Positions 23,651 to 31,220 are shown, numbered from the stretch's first letter. The stretch: 32,314 nucleotides of DNA from Desulfobacteraceae bacterium (GCA_003599475.1 QZKK01000245.1:1-32314), one strand, 5' to 3'. Notes: generated by a model not told the origin, from the letters alone. Made by a program: numbers and translations.

Positions 23651-25024
23651 TCACGGAAAAATCTTACCCGGATTCAGGATGTTATTCGGGTCGAGCATCT
23701 TTTTCATGCTTCGCATCAGGGCGAGCACCGGTTCTTCGAGGCACCAGCTCATGTATTTTCTCTTGGTGATTCCGATTCCATGCTCGCCTGAAATGAGCCC
23801 CCCCAGCGAAATGGTTTCCCTGAAAATATCGTCGACCGCCATTTCCGCCCGCTTCTCTTCTTCCGGATCGTTTCTGAAAAGGACATTGACGTGGATGTTT
23901 CCGTCTCCGGCATGCCCGAAATTGACGATGATCAAGCCGTGCTTTTTCCCGATCCGGTCGATCCGGTCGATGATATCCGGGATCTTCGATCTGGGGACGA
24001 CGATATCTTCGTTGACTTTCCTGGGACGCAATCGAAGCAAAGAGACGGTAATCGCCCGCCTGGCACGCCAGAGTAGATCCCGTTCGGCTTTGTCGGAGGC
24101 GATTTTGATTTCGATGGCGCCGTTTGCCGCACAGGCCTCCTTTACCCTGACGATACTGTTCTCGACCTGATTTTTTTCGCCATCCACTTCGATCAACAGC
24201 AAAGCCTCCGCATGCAGCGGCAACCCTAAACGGAGGTGCTGCTCGACCGCGCCGATGGAATGCCGATCCATAAATTCGATCGTGGTCGGAATGATCCGGC
24301 TTCGGATGATCCCGGATACGGTTTTTGCAGCCGCATCCATGGTTGGAAATGCTGCGGTCAATGTCTTTTGCGTATCGGGCAGGGGCAGCAGTTTCAAGAT
24401 GGCTTTTGTAACGATGCCCAGCGTTCCTTCTGAGCCGACAAAGAGCTGCGTAAGGTTGTAGCCCACCACATCTTTTACGCACCGGGATCCCGTTCGGAGG
24501 ATCTCCCCGGTGGGCAATACGACCTCAAGCCCCATGACGTAGTCCTTGGTGACCCCGTACTTTACCGCCCGCATCCCCCCGGCATTTTCCGCGATGTTTC
24601 CGCCGATCGTGCAATGCTTCATGCTGGCGGGATCCGGCGGGTAGAAGAGCCCGACGCTTTCGACCGCCTGGTGAAGGTCCCATGTGACGATCCCGGATTC
24701 CACCGTGACCTGGAGGTTGTCGGTATCGATTTCGAGGATGCGGTTGAAGTGATTCATCACAATAACGATGCCGCCTTCGACCGGGATGGAGCCGCCGGTG
24801 AATCCGCTTCCGGCCCCCCGGGGCACAACCGGTATTCCGAATTCATTGGCGACTTTAAGGAGTCCGGAGATGCATTCCACGGTTTCGGGGAAAACCACTG
24901 CATCCGGAAGGCACCTCCGCCGTGTGGCATCGTAAGCGTAGCAGGTTCTGTCCTCGCGAGCGTCGGAGAAATTTCCGGCTCCCAGCAGGCGGATCATTTT
25001 TTCTTTTGCGGAATCGTCGATCAC
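23651..25024 (-). CDS. glcD: FAD-linked oxidase, GlcD/D-lactate dehydrogenase type
   Basis: 457 residues from a GTG at 25024. The FAD-binding-4 domain shows PDAVVFPETVECI, VPRGAGSGFTGGSIP, ENAGGMRAVKYGVTKDYV and VGSEGTLGIVTKA. The FAD-oxidase C-terminal domain shows NFGHAGDGNIHVNVL and SGEHGIGITKRKYM. It oxidises a 2-hydroxyacid (glycolate or D-lactate type), passing electrons to GlcF. The frame extends to 25102, but those 26 extra codons run into the upstream dehydrogenase gene; GTG 25024 has GGGG eight bases before it and leaves a 19-base gap after that gene, so it is preferred. Middle gene of a three-gene operon. Confidence 0.92.
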   Translation of the reverse strand: MIDDSAKEKMIRLLGAGNFSDAREDRTCYAYDATRRRCLPDAVVFPETVECISGLLKVANEFGIPVVPRGAGSGFTGGSIPVEGGIVIVMNHFNRILEIDTDNLQVTVESGIVTWDLHQAVESVGLFYPPDPASMKHCTIGGNIAENAGGMRAVKYGVTKDYVMGLEVVLPTGEILRTGSRCVKDVVGYNLTQLFVGSEGTLGIVTKAILKLLPLPDTQKTLTAAFPTMDAAAKTVSGIIRSRIIPTTIEFMDRHSIGAVEQHLRLGLPLHAEALLLIEVDGEKNQVENSIVRVKEACAANGAIEIKIASDKAERDLLWRARRAITVSLLRLRPRKVNEDIVVPRSKIPDIIDRIDRIGKKHGLIIVNFGHAGDGNIHVNVLFRNDPEEEKRAEMAVDDIFRETISLGGLISGEHGIGITKRKYMSWCLEEPVLALMRSMKKMLDPNNILNPGKIFP

Positions 25025-25043
25025 GGGCTGTCCCCAGGAAGCC

Positions 25044-25994
25044 TCACGCTGCCGGAAACTCCGGCTCCTTCCCATCCAGTACCGCCAGGATGTCTTTGGC
25101 AACCATGCTCATCCGGATCATGGCTTCCTCGGTGTGGGCGGACATGTGAGGGGTTCCGACGAAGTTATCCATTTTAAACAGCGGATGATCCTTCCGGGGA
25201 GGTTCTGTTTCGTAGACATCCGATCCCGCGCCGCCGATGCGTCTTTCCTTCAGGGCGGAGACCAGATCGTCTTCTTTCCAGATCGGGCCCCGGGCCATGT
25301 TGACGATGAAGGCCGTCGGCTTCATCAGTTTCAGCAGACCCGCATTGACGAAGTGATGGGTGGCCGGCATCAGCGGGAGGTTGATGGAGATAAAATCGGA
25401 TTCCGAAAAAAGGGTTTCTTTGCCGACCCTTGAAACGTTCAGTTCCTCTTCGACTTCCGGGCAGCCGACGACATCGTAATAGAGCACTCTCATATCGAAG
25501 CCGTTTCTGCAGATCCGCGCGGTTTGCCGTCCGATACGCCCGCATCCCAGCACTCCGAGCGTCTTTCCGCGAAGTTCCATGCCCGTCAGCTCGTATCGGG
25601 CCTTCCAATTCCCTTCGCGCAGCGCAATGTCTCCAAGGCGGATTTTCTTGGCAAGCATCAATGCGAGCGCCACAAAATGCTCGGCAACGCTTTCCATATT
25701 GGCAAGGGGGGTGTAGACGACCTTGACCCCGCGCTCTTTTGCTGCCGCCATATCGACGGTTTCCAGCCCGACCCCGTGCCTTCCGATCACCTTTAGTTTT
25801 TTTGCCCCTTCGATCACTGCGCGGGAAACCGCCCCGTTTGCGCGGATGACGATTCCATCGACATCTGCAGCCTGCTCGACCAGGCTCTTTTCCTCATAGG
25901 ATTTCGCATAGACGAGATCGCATTTCTGGGCCAACAGATCCGTCCCCTGCCTGTGCATCTTCTCGTACATCAAGATCTTGTATTTTTGCGCCAT
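25044..25994 (-). CDS. NAD-dependent D-isomer-specific 2-hydroxyacid dehydrogenase
   Basis: 316 residues, related to phosphoglycerate and glycerate dehydrogenases. Visible: the NAD Rossmann motif GCGRIG (150-155), the acidic residue Asp174 after strand two (NAD preference), and the catalytic triad Arg235 (NMARGP), Glu264 (YETEP) and His283 (TPHMSAHT). No ACT domain, so it is not a full SerA. The start is well supported by GGAGGA six bases before ATG 25994. First gene of the operon with glcD and glcF; both branches act on 2-hydroxyacids/2-oxoacids, one via NAD and one via the electron-transport chain. Confidence 0.92.
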   Translation of the reverse strand: MAQKYKILMYEKMHRQGTDLLAQKCDLVYAKSYEEKSLVEQAADVDGIVIRANGAVSRAVIEGAKKLKVIGRHGVGLETVDMAAAKERGVKVVYTPLANMESVAEHFVALALMLAKKIRLGDIALREGNWKARYELTGMELRGKTLGVLGCGRIGRQTARICRNGFDMRVLYYDVVGCPEVEEELNVSRVGKETLFSESDFISINLPLMPATHHFVNAGLLKLMKPTAFIVNMARGPIWKEDDLVSALKERRIGGAGSDVYETEPPRKDHPLFKMDNFVGTPHMSAHTEEAMIRMSMVAKDILAVLDGKEPEFPAA

Positions 25995-26037
25995 CTCAAT
26001 CCTCCGGAGTTTTTGTTAAAGAAAGCCGAATCGGTCC

Positions 26038-26066
26038 TATAAATCACTTTCTTCAACAGCCTGCAA
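26038..26066 (-). promoter_or_regulatory. Promoter for the 2-hydroxyacid dehydrogenase operon
   Basis: On the minus strand, TTGCAG (26061-26066), a 17-base spacer, TTTATA (26038-26043), 44 bases before the start codon. Confidence 0.5.
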
Positions 26067-26097
26067 GGTTTTTGAATCTTTACCCACTCAGATTATA

Positions 26098-26149
26098 CAG
26101 GCAGCGCCTGAAGAATCTGATAAAAAGGGAAAAGGTCAGGCGGTGCCTG
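26098..26149. repeat. Twin hairpins CAGGC-N3-GCCTG
   Basis: CAGGCAGCGCCTG (26098-26110) and CAGGCGGTGCCTG (26137-26149): identical 5-base stems around different 3-base loops, centres 39 bases apart. Confidence 0.5.
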
Positions 26150-26427
26150 GCAATTTTGGTATTGGTCGATTCCACCGCTTAACGTAATCTTTCCAGCGCG
26201 CTCGAGTCGCTCATCCCGAAGGGAGATCGAAATCGATTGCGCATCGTTGTCGTGGACATTTCGAAGCCCTGATGCCACCATGTCAGATAACGAGGAATAT
26301 TGGGATATTTGATAAGGTTTTTAAAATGGTCTAATATATCAGATACACAAATCCGGGACTTTTTCGGAATCTGTTGCTATTGCTATAAGCGAATGTTTTT
26401 ATAGCCATTTTGCCTTTTCGGCACTGC

Positions 26428-26457
26428 TTGTAATCGTCCTCAATAAACAAATATAGG
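26428..26457 (+). promoter_or_regulatory. Possible promoter for the BrnT cassette
   Basis: TTGTAA (26428-26433), an 18-base spacer, TATAGG (26452-26457), 27 bases before ATG 26485. A moderate match only. Confidence 0.3.
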
Positions 26458-26484
26458 CCTTGACGAAGGGAAAATTGACATCCT

Positions 26485-26769
26485 ATGGGCTTGATGTTTG
26501 AATGGGATCCGAAGAAGGCACAGCGAAACATCAAAGCACATGGTATTTCGTTTGACGAGGCAAGCACCGCGTTCCGCGACTCTTTCTCGAGGACGATATA
26601 CGATCCACTGCACTCCGAGGACGAGGAACGCTTTGTTTTGATTGGGCAATCCCTAAGAGGGCGTCTGCTGGTTGTCGTCCATACGGAAAGAGACGACCGA
26701 ATCCGAATTATTAGTGCCAGATTGACGACAAATAAAGAGAGACTCAGATATGAAGAAAATGAAGAATGA
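26485..26769 (+). CDS. brnT: BrnT family toxin
   Basis: 94 residues. The opening MFEWDPKKAQRNIKAHGISFDEA and the C-terminal RIRIISARLTTNKERLRYEE are the BrnT (DUF497) pattern, a RelE-fold ribonuclease toxin that cuts RNA. The expected conserved Arg/Glu-type residues around RLLVVVHTERDDRIRIISAR are present, so it looks intact. ATG 26485 has no good ribosome-binding site; ATG 26494 (MFEWD) matches the usual family start and may be the real one. It overlaps the partner gene by 20 bases. Lower GC than the neighbours suggests acquisition. Confidence 0.88.
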   Translation: MGLMFEWDPKKAQRNIKAHGISFDEASTAFRDSFSRTIYDPLHSEDEERFVLIGQSLRGRLLVVVHTERDDRIRIISARLTTNKERLRYEENEE

Positions 26770-26983
26770 TCCGGACATGCTTGAAGAATACGACTTCAGC
26801 GGTGGAGTTCGAGGAAAGTATGCGAAGCGATATGAGGATGGCACCAATGTCGTAGTGATCGATCCCGATGTGGCTGAGTATTTCCCCGACCCTGATTCGG
26901 TAAATGAAGCCCTTCGCAGCCTGATGGTAATAATCAAGAGGCAAAAGAAGGCCGAACAAGAGCATGGGGACGGGCGATCGTAA
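26750..26983 (+). CDS. Probable antitoxin partner of BrnT
   Basis: 77 residues. DMLEEYDFSGGVRGKYAKRYEDGTNVVVIDPDVAEYFPDPDSVNEALRSLM is a pattern I recall from small proteins placed after DUF497/BrnT or RelE-type toxins. The C-terminal half (VVVIDPDVAEYF...SVNEALR) resembles a short ribbon-helix-helix-like DNA-binding region, and the N-terminal half may neutralise the toxin. It is not a standard BrnA, which is longer and starts differently. It overlaps the toxin gene by 20 bases, so synthesis is coupled. DNA binding and autoregulation are inferred. Confidence 0.72.
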   Translation: MKKMKNDPDMLEEYDFSGGVRGKYAKRYEDGTNVVVIDPDVAEYFPDPDSVNEALRSLMVIIKRQKKAEQEHGDGRS

Positions 26984-27111
26984 ACTCGCGTATACTTTTC
27001 CCCCTCGCGGCTAAATCCTTTCCCGACCTCCTGTACGAATGCTGAAAATTCAGGAAGACAAGCCGGCAAGATGAAAGCTTACGGCCCGAAGGAAATCGAG
27101 TTTTCCTTGAT

Positions 27112-27173
27112 CTTTCATCTTTCAGCTCATTTAAACGCATAATTCCAGCATTGTAATATTCCATCATTCCATT
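27112..27173. repeat. Short heptad pair and octad array
   Basis: CTTTCAT, CTTTCAG (27112-27125, period 7), then ATTCCAGC, ATTGTAAT, ATTCCATC, ATTCCATT (27142-27173, period 8), in the gap before the SDR gene. Confidence 0.6.
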
Positions 27174-27248
27174 TGTGAACTTTTCTTGACATCCCGGTTG
27201 TTCTTTGATTTCTAGAAAAATTTGAAATTCTTTTGAAAGGAGCATGCG

Positions 27249-27992
27249 ATGGGTCGACTCGACGGGAAGGTGGCCGTTGTGACCGGAGGCGGTTCCGGAA
27301 TCGGAAAAGGGATCGCCCGGATCTTTCTCGATGAGGGCTGCTCGGTGGTGATCGCCGCGCGAAATTCCGATCGTCTCGAGGCCGCTGCCGAAGAACTCGG
27401 GAAAATGGGCGTACGATTGACAGCCATTGCCACCGACGTGACCGATCCGGGGCAGGTGAAGGCCTTGTTCGAAAAGACGATCGATCTGTACGGCCGGCTC
27501 GATATCCTGGTCAACAATGCCGGCGCCTTCGGAGGAGGAAGAATCGACGAGATCACGGACGATACCTGGGACCGCGTTTTGCGCACCAACGTCACCGGGA
27601 CGTTTCATTGCACCCGGGAGGCCTTCAGGATCATGAAAGAGGCCGGAGGCGGGAGGATCATCAACATCGGCAGCATCGCGGTAAAGCGGCCCAGAGAGCA
27701 TTCGGCTCCCTACACCACCAGCAAGGCGGCCGTCTGGGCGCTGACCCAGTGCACCGCTTTGGACGGGAGGGAGTTCGGCATTTCAGCAAGCTGCCTCAAT
27801 CCCGGCAATACCCTCGTCGAACGGCGTGCGGACGGGCGCCCCGGAAGCGGAAGGGATCTGGGAGCTGAAATCATGATCTCGGTCGAAGAGATCGCAAAAA
27901 CAGCCCTGCTGATGGTCACGCTGCCGCCGGATACGAACATGCTGGAAGCGGTCGTTCTTCCGGTGAAGCAGCCTTATATCGGGCGGGGATAG
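27249..27992 (+). CDS. Short-chain dehydrogenase/reductase (FabG-like SDR)
   Basis: 247 residues, classical SDR. Coenzyme motif TGGGSGIG (12-19), NNAG (89-92), and catalytic Asn114, Ser142, Tyr155 and Lys159 (YTTSK) are all present. An NAD(P)-dependent alcohol/ketone oxidoreductase; the substrate is unknown. The start is supported by AAAGGAG nine bases before ATG 27249. TTGACA at 27186-27191 may be its -35 box, but no good -10 follows. A seven-unit heptad array begins three bases after the stop. The gene stands alone. Confidence 0.92.
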   Translation: MGRLDGKVAVVTGGGSGIGKGIARIFLDEGCSVVIAARNSDRLEAAAEELGKMGVRLTAIATDVTDPGQVKALFEKTIDLYGRLDILVNNAGAFGGGRIDEITDDTWDRVLRTNVTGTFHCTREAFRIMKEAGGGRIINIGSIAVKRPREHSAPYTTSKAAVWALTQCTALDGREFGISASCLNPGNTLVERRADGRPGSGRDLGAEIMISVEEIAKTALLMVTLPPDTNMLEAVVLPVKQPYIGRG

Positions 27993-27994
27993 AA

Positions 27995-28043
27995 AAAGCT
28001 CAAAGCTGAAAGCTCAAAGCTGTAAGCTCAAAGCTCAAAGCAG
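27995..28043. repeat. Heptad array AAAGCTC
   Basis: Seven units in perfect phase: AAAGCTC, AAAGCTG, AAAGCTC, AAAGCTG, TAAGCTC, AAAGCTC, AAAGCAG, beginning two bases after the SDR stop codon. Confidence 0.9.
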
Positions 28044-28068
28044 TAATACTGAAAAGCAAACTTGATGG

Positions 28069-28189
28069 CTCGTAAAAAGTCGAGAATTGACCCTTTTTGT
28101 CATTCCGGCGAAAGCCGGAATCCAGTGGTCTCAACAGGTTATGGATGCCGGATCGAGTCCGGCATGACGGTTTTAGGACTTTTTACGAG
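28069..28189. mobile_element. MITE-like element with 13-bp terminal inverted repeats
   Basis: Exact 13-base terminal inverted repeats CTCGTAAAAAGTC (28069-28081) and GACTTTTTACGAG (28177-28189). Inside are two perfect 8-base hairpins: ATTCCGGC-GAAA-GCCGGAAT (28102-28121) and ATGCCGGA-TCGAG-TCCGGCAT (28145-28165). About 121 bases, no coding capacity. Similar 'GTCATTCCGG...CCGGAATCCAG' intergenic elements are common in proteobacterial genomes. No clear target-site duplication is visible; AACTTGA-like and TCAAACTT sequences flank it imperfectly. Confidence 0.75.
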
Positions 28190-28245
28190 TCTGTCAAACT
28201 TAACGCCGAATGTTGAACCTTGAAAATAGAGAGAGGAGTGGGAAC

Positions 28246-29103
28246 ATGCCGGAGCTTGCGTTTGTCAACGGGGAGTTTTTGCCGATCGAAAAGGCGATGG
28301 TTCCGATCGAAGATCGCGGTTATCAGTTTGGAGACGCTGTATACGAGGTGGTAAACAGCTACAAGGGAAAGTTTTTCGGACTCGAGGAACACCTCGATAG
28401 GCTCGAACGTTCGCTGCGCGAGCTTTCCTATCCCCCGGTTTCACGGGATCACATAAAGAAAATCATGGGCGAGATCTTGAGCCGCTCCGGCATGGAGCGC
28501 GCCAGCGTGTACCTTCAGATTTCCCGGGGGGTTGCCCCCCGAAGCCACGCTTTTTCCGGTGTAAACGGCGTTCAGGTCATCATGACCGTCCGGCCCGTCA
28601 GGGAAGTGTCCGAAGAGCTGCGAAGAAAAGGGGTTCAGGTCGTTACGGCTGAGGACATCCGCTGGGGAAGATGCGACATCAAAACGGTTCAGCTCCTTGC
28701 CAACTGTCTTGCAAAACAGAAGGCGGTCGAGGCCGGTGCCTATGATGCCGTTTTTGTCACCGCAGAAGGGGTGGTGCGCGAGTCGACGATCTCGAATCTT
28801 TTCATCGTAAAAGACGGAGTGATCCTGACGCATCCAGCGGACCATCACATCTTAAACGGGATCACCCGGATCATGACCATCGAATGTTGCAGGGAGCTCG
28901 ACCTTCCATTGATCGAAAAGGCTTTTACAAAGAGCGAAATGTTTGTTTCAGACGAGGTGTTTTTAACCGGTACGACCATCGAGGTGATGCCGGTTGTCAC
29001 GATCGACGATCAGATCATTGCAGACGGAGAACCCGGCCCGATCACCAAGCAGCTCTACGAGGCGCTGCACGAAAAAACCAGTATCCGGCAAAAAAGGGGT
29101 TAG
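28246..29103 (+). CDS. dat: D-amino-acid aminotransferase
   Basis: 285 residues, fold-type IV PLP enzyme. The catalytic lysine is Lys146 (RCDIKTVQLLANCLAKQ) and the PLP glutamate is Glu179 (VRESTISNLF). The D-amino-acid carboxylate trap of the Bacillus enzyme (Tyr31, Arg98, His100) has counterparts here at Tyr33, Arg99 and His101 (GVAPRSHAF), which favours Dat over branched-chain aminotransferase or 4-amino-4-deoxychorismate lyase. It exchanges amino groups between D-alanine/D-glutamate and 2-oxoacids. An ATG at 28210 is in frame, but GAGAGGAG lies nine bases before ATG 28246. A stem CCCCTGC / GCAGGGG (29107-29126) follows the stop. Confidence 0.92.
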   Translation: MPELAFVNGEFLPIEKAMVPIEDRGYQFGDAVYEVVNSYKGKFFGLEEHLDRLERSLRELSYPPVSRDHIKKIMGEILSRSGMERASVYLQISRGVAPRSHAFSGVNGVQVIMTVRPVREVSEELRRKGVQVVTAEDIRWGRCDIKTVQLLANCLAKQKAVEAGAYDAVFVTAEGVVRESTISNLFIVKDGVILTHPADHHILNGITRIMTIECCRELDLPLIEKAFTKSEMFVSDEVFLTGTTIEVMPVVTIDDQIIADGEPGPITKQLYEALHEKTSIRQKRG

Positions 29104-29106
29104 CCG

Positions 29107-29126
29107 CCCCTGCTGTCATGCAGGGG
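29107..29126 (+). terminator. Stem-loop after dat
   Basis: CCCCTGC, 6-base loop TGTCAT, GCAGGGG: a perfect 7-base stem four bases past the dat stop codon. There is no T-tract, so termination is uncertain; it may only protect the 3' end. Confidence 0.4.
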
Positions 29127-29267
29127 TCGAAACTTCGATCGAAATTGCCGGCGCAGCTTCCTGAGAGTTGACCGACAAATACGAGCCTCGATGCGGCGGA
29201 GCCTGCTCCCGGTAGTGCCCCGCTGCCTCTGATCTTCGAACCTTCAGGCGATTTCACGGAAGCGGAG

Positions 29268-29882
29268 ATGGTTCAAAAAGTCCAGTGGAAGCCCGGCACC
29301 ATGATTTATCCCCTGCCGGTTGTCCTGGTAAGCTGCGGGGCGGTGAGGGAAGAGTTTAATATCATCACTGTTGCCTGGACCGGAACGCTCTGCACCGAAC
29401 CGGTCCTCTGCTACATTTCCCTGCGCCCGGAGCGGCACTCCTACGGCATCATCGAAAGAAACCGGGAGTACGTGATCAATCTCACGACGGAACCCCTTGT
29501 CCGTGCAACCGACTGGTGCGGGGTTCGATCGGGCCGGAATTTCGACAAGTTCAAGGAAACCGGGCTTACCCCCGGCAAGGCGGGCGTTGTGAGAGCGCCC
29601 CTCATCGAGGAGTCGCCGGTAAACATCGAATGCGTGGTAAAGGAGATTATCCCATTGGGAAGCCATCACGCATTCTTATCCGAGGTCGTCGCGGTAAATG
29701 CAGACAGCCGGTACCTGAACCCGAAAACAGGTGCTTTCGAGCTTTCCCGAACCTCCCCCCTCTGTTACGTCCACGGCCGCTATTACTCTCTCGGGAGGAA
29801 ACTGGGAAATTTCGGCTTTTCGGTGAGGAAGAAAAAACCCAAAAAGAAGAATCCGCGTTTCAATCGTTCAAAGAAGCCTTAA
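29268..29882 (+). CDS. Flavin reductase-like (FMN-binding split-barrel) protein
   Basis: 204 residues. The N-terminal pattern (PLPVVLVSCGAVREEFNIITVAWTGTLCTEPVLCYISLRPERHSYGII) and YVINLTTEPLVRATDWCG are typical of the flavin-reductase-like FMN-binding family in anaerobes. It likely binds FMN and acts as an oxidoreductase or flavoredoxin-type electron carrier. Flavoredoxin of sulfate reducers belongs to this family, but I cannot tell it from other members. A very basic tail (RKKKPKKKNPRFNRSKKP, 187-204) is unusual. Start ATG 29268 after GGAAGCGGAG. Its stop overlaps that of the convergent DadA-like gene by four bases. Confidence 0.88.
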   Translation: MVQKVQWKPGTMIYPLPVVLVSCGAVREEFNIITVAWTGTLCTEPVLCYISLRPERHSYGIIERNREYVINLTTEPLVRATDWCGVRSGRNFDKFKETGLTPGKAGVVRAPLIEESPVNIECVVKEIIPLGSHHAFLSEVVAVNADSRYLNPKTGAFELSRTSPLCYVHGRYYSLGRKLGNFGFSVRKKKPKKKNPRFNRSKKP

Positions 29883-31132
29883 AAAGTTGTGCCCGAAAAT
29901 CTCTCCGGGCTCAGCTCCTTCTCCAACGGAAGCGCTTTCCCCATCAACATTTCGCTTACCCTTTTTCCCGTCCAGGGCCCCAGGGAAATCCCCCGGGTGG
30001 CATGTCCGGAGGCAACCCACAGGTTTTCAAAGGGTGCACACTTCCCGACAATGGGAATATCGTCCGGCGTGCAGGGGCGAAAGCCTCTCCAGATTTCAAC
30101 CGGTTTCCTCTCCGAAAGCCCCGGGATGTATGCGCCTGCGTGCCGGTGTATGCGGCGGACCCTTTGGGGGTCGATGGCCCTGTCCAATCCCGATAGCTCG
30201 AAAACACCGGTGATGCGCAGCATATCTTCAAACGGGGTGACGGCGATGAAAGGTTCCGCCAGAATGAGCGGATGGCGTGGAGCTTCGGGGCGGCCTGCAA
30301 AGGTCAGGGAGTAGCCTTTTCCCGGCTGGATCGGAAGCCTTAGGCCCAGCCTTCGGGAAAGCTTCGGGCTCCAGGCGCCTGCGGCGATCACCACTCTCCC
30401 GGTCCGAAAGGCGCCTTTTGTGGTGTAAACGCTTTCGATCCGCCTGCCGCTGATTTTAAAATCGAAAGCCTCGGTCTCCGTGTGAATCGAAACCCCTTTT
30501 TTTCCCGCCTCCCCTTCAAGCCAGCTCAGGAAAGAAGCCGGCTGGAGCATTCCATCCGAAGGATGAAAAATGCCCCCGGCAAGCTTTGCCTGGATCGAAG
30601 GCTCGAGCTCCCGGGTTTCTTGCGCCGAAAGAACATGGGACTCCGCACCGAGCTCTTTCAACTGCCGGGCGTCTTTCCTGAGACCATCCGGTTTCTTATA
30701 GAGCATCAACATGCCGCTCCGGCGGTATCGGTATCGACCTTGAGCCTTTTCGGCCAGCTCATGGTGAAGAAAGATTCCTTCCTCACCCAACTGTTTCAGC
30801 ACCCGGACGGCGTGGAAGAAACGATCCTTGCGGCAGGAACGGAAAAACCGCCAAAGCCAGGAAAAGAGCTCCGGTTCCGCGCGGAGACGGATCGCAAACG
30901 CGCCGGCAGGATGAAAAAGCTGGCGGATTCCCTCCCGCATCATCGAAGGGTCTGCAAGCGGAAAACAGTGGCTCGGAACCAGCAAGCCCGCATTTCCGTA
31001 GGAGCTTCCGGCGGGAATCCGATCCTTCTCGATGAGCGCGACCGTGCCCGCCGTTTCCGCGGCATAATAGGCGATGCAGAGGCCGATGACGCCTCCGCCG
31101 ATAATGAGCGTGTCCGCACGATGATTTTCCAT
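29879..31132 (-). CDS. FAD-dependent D-amino-acid dehydrogenase (DadA-like)
   Basis: 417 residues. The N-terminal FAD motif IIGGGVIGLCIAYYAAE (10-26), GSSYGNAGLL (about 43-52), the central strand VVIAAGAWSPKLSRRLGL, GKGYSLTF, and the C-terminal WRGFRPCTPDDIPIVG...NLWVASGHATRGISLGPWTGK are the DAO/DadA pattern. It oxidises D-amino acids to 2-oxoacids, delivering electrons to the membrane chain. The Dat enzyme 800 bases away on the opposite strand acts on the same class of substrates. The start at 31132 (MENHRAD) lacks a strong ribosome-binding site. Its 3' end is complementary to that of the flavin reductase gene. Confidence 0.9.
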   Translation of the reverse strand: MENHRADTLIIGGGVIGLCIAYYAAETAGTVALIEKDRIPAGSSYGNAGLLVPSHCFPLADPSMMREGIRQLFHPAGAFAIRLRAEPELFSWLWRFFRSCRKDRFFHAVRVLKQLGEEGIFLHHELAEKAQGRYRYRRSGMLMLYKKPDGLRKDARQLKELGAESHVLSAQETRELEPSIQAKLAGGIFHPSDGMLQPASFLSWLEGEAGKKGVSIHTETEAFDFKISGRRIESVYTTKGAFRTGRVVIAAGAWSPKLSRRLGLRLPIQPGKGYSLTFAGRPEAPRHPLILAEPFIAVTPFEDMLRITGVFELSGLDRAIDPQRVRRIHRHAGAYIPGLSERKPVEIWRGFRPCTPDDIPIVGKCAPFENLWVASGHATRGISLGPWTGKRVSEMLMGKALPLEKELSPERFSGTTF

Positions 31133-31141
31133 GATATCCGT

Positions 31142-31215
31142 TCAACCTTCAACGTTCAGAGTTTCCCGCCGTTTACCCCCTGAAACCTCTGAACATTGAA
31201 CGCTGACGCTGAACC
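31142..31215. repeat. Degenerate heptad arrays around GTTCAG/CTGAAC
   Basis: Left part: CTTCAAC, GTTCAGA, GTTTCCC-like units (about 31148-31166). Right part: CTGAAAC (31180-31186), CTGAACA, TTGAACG, CTGACG (one base short), CTGAACC (31189-31215). On the minus strand it starts five bases after the UPF0316 stop (31221-31223) and ends near the DadA-like start. Confidence 0.75.
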
Positions 31216-31220
31216 TTTCC

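Larger units (their letters stand above)
25995..26484. other. Gap between hydroxyacid operon and BrnT cassette
   Basis: 490 bases. It holds the operon promoter (26038-26066), two similar hairpins (26098-26110 and 26137-26149) and an AT-rich stretch from about 26290. A 62-codon minus-strand frame at 26093-26281 has no recognisable product or ribosome-binding site. Confidence 0.5.

Noticed and set aside
26093..26281. 62-codon minus-strand frame upstream of the BrnT cassette
   Set aside because: No ribosome-binding site or recognisable product; it runs through the twin hairpins.
27186..27214. TTGACA upstream of the SDR gene as a full promoter
   Set aside because: No -10 hexamer of reasonable quality at 16-18 bases spacing.
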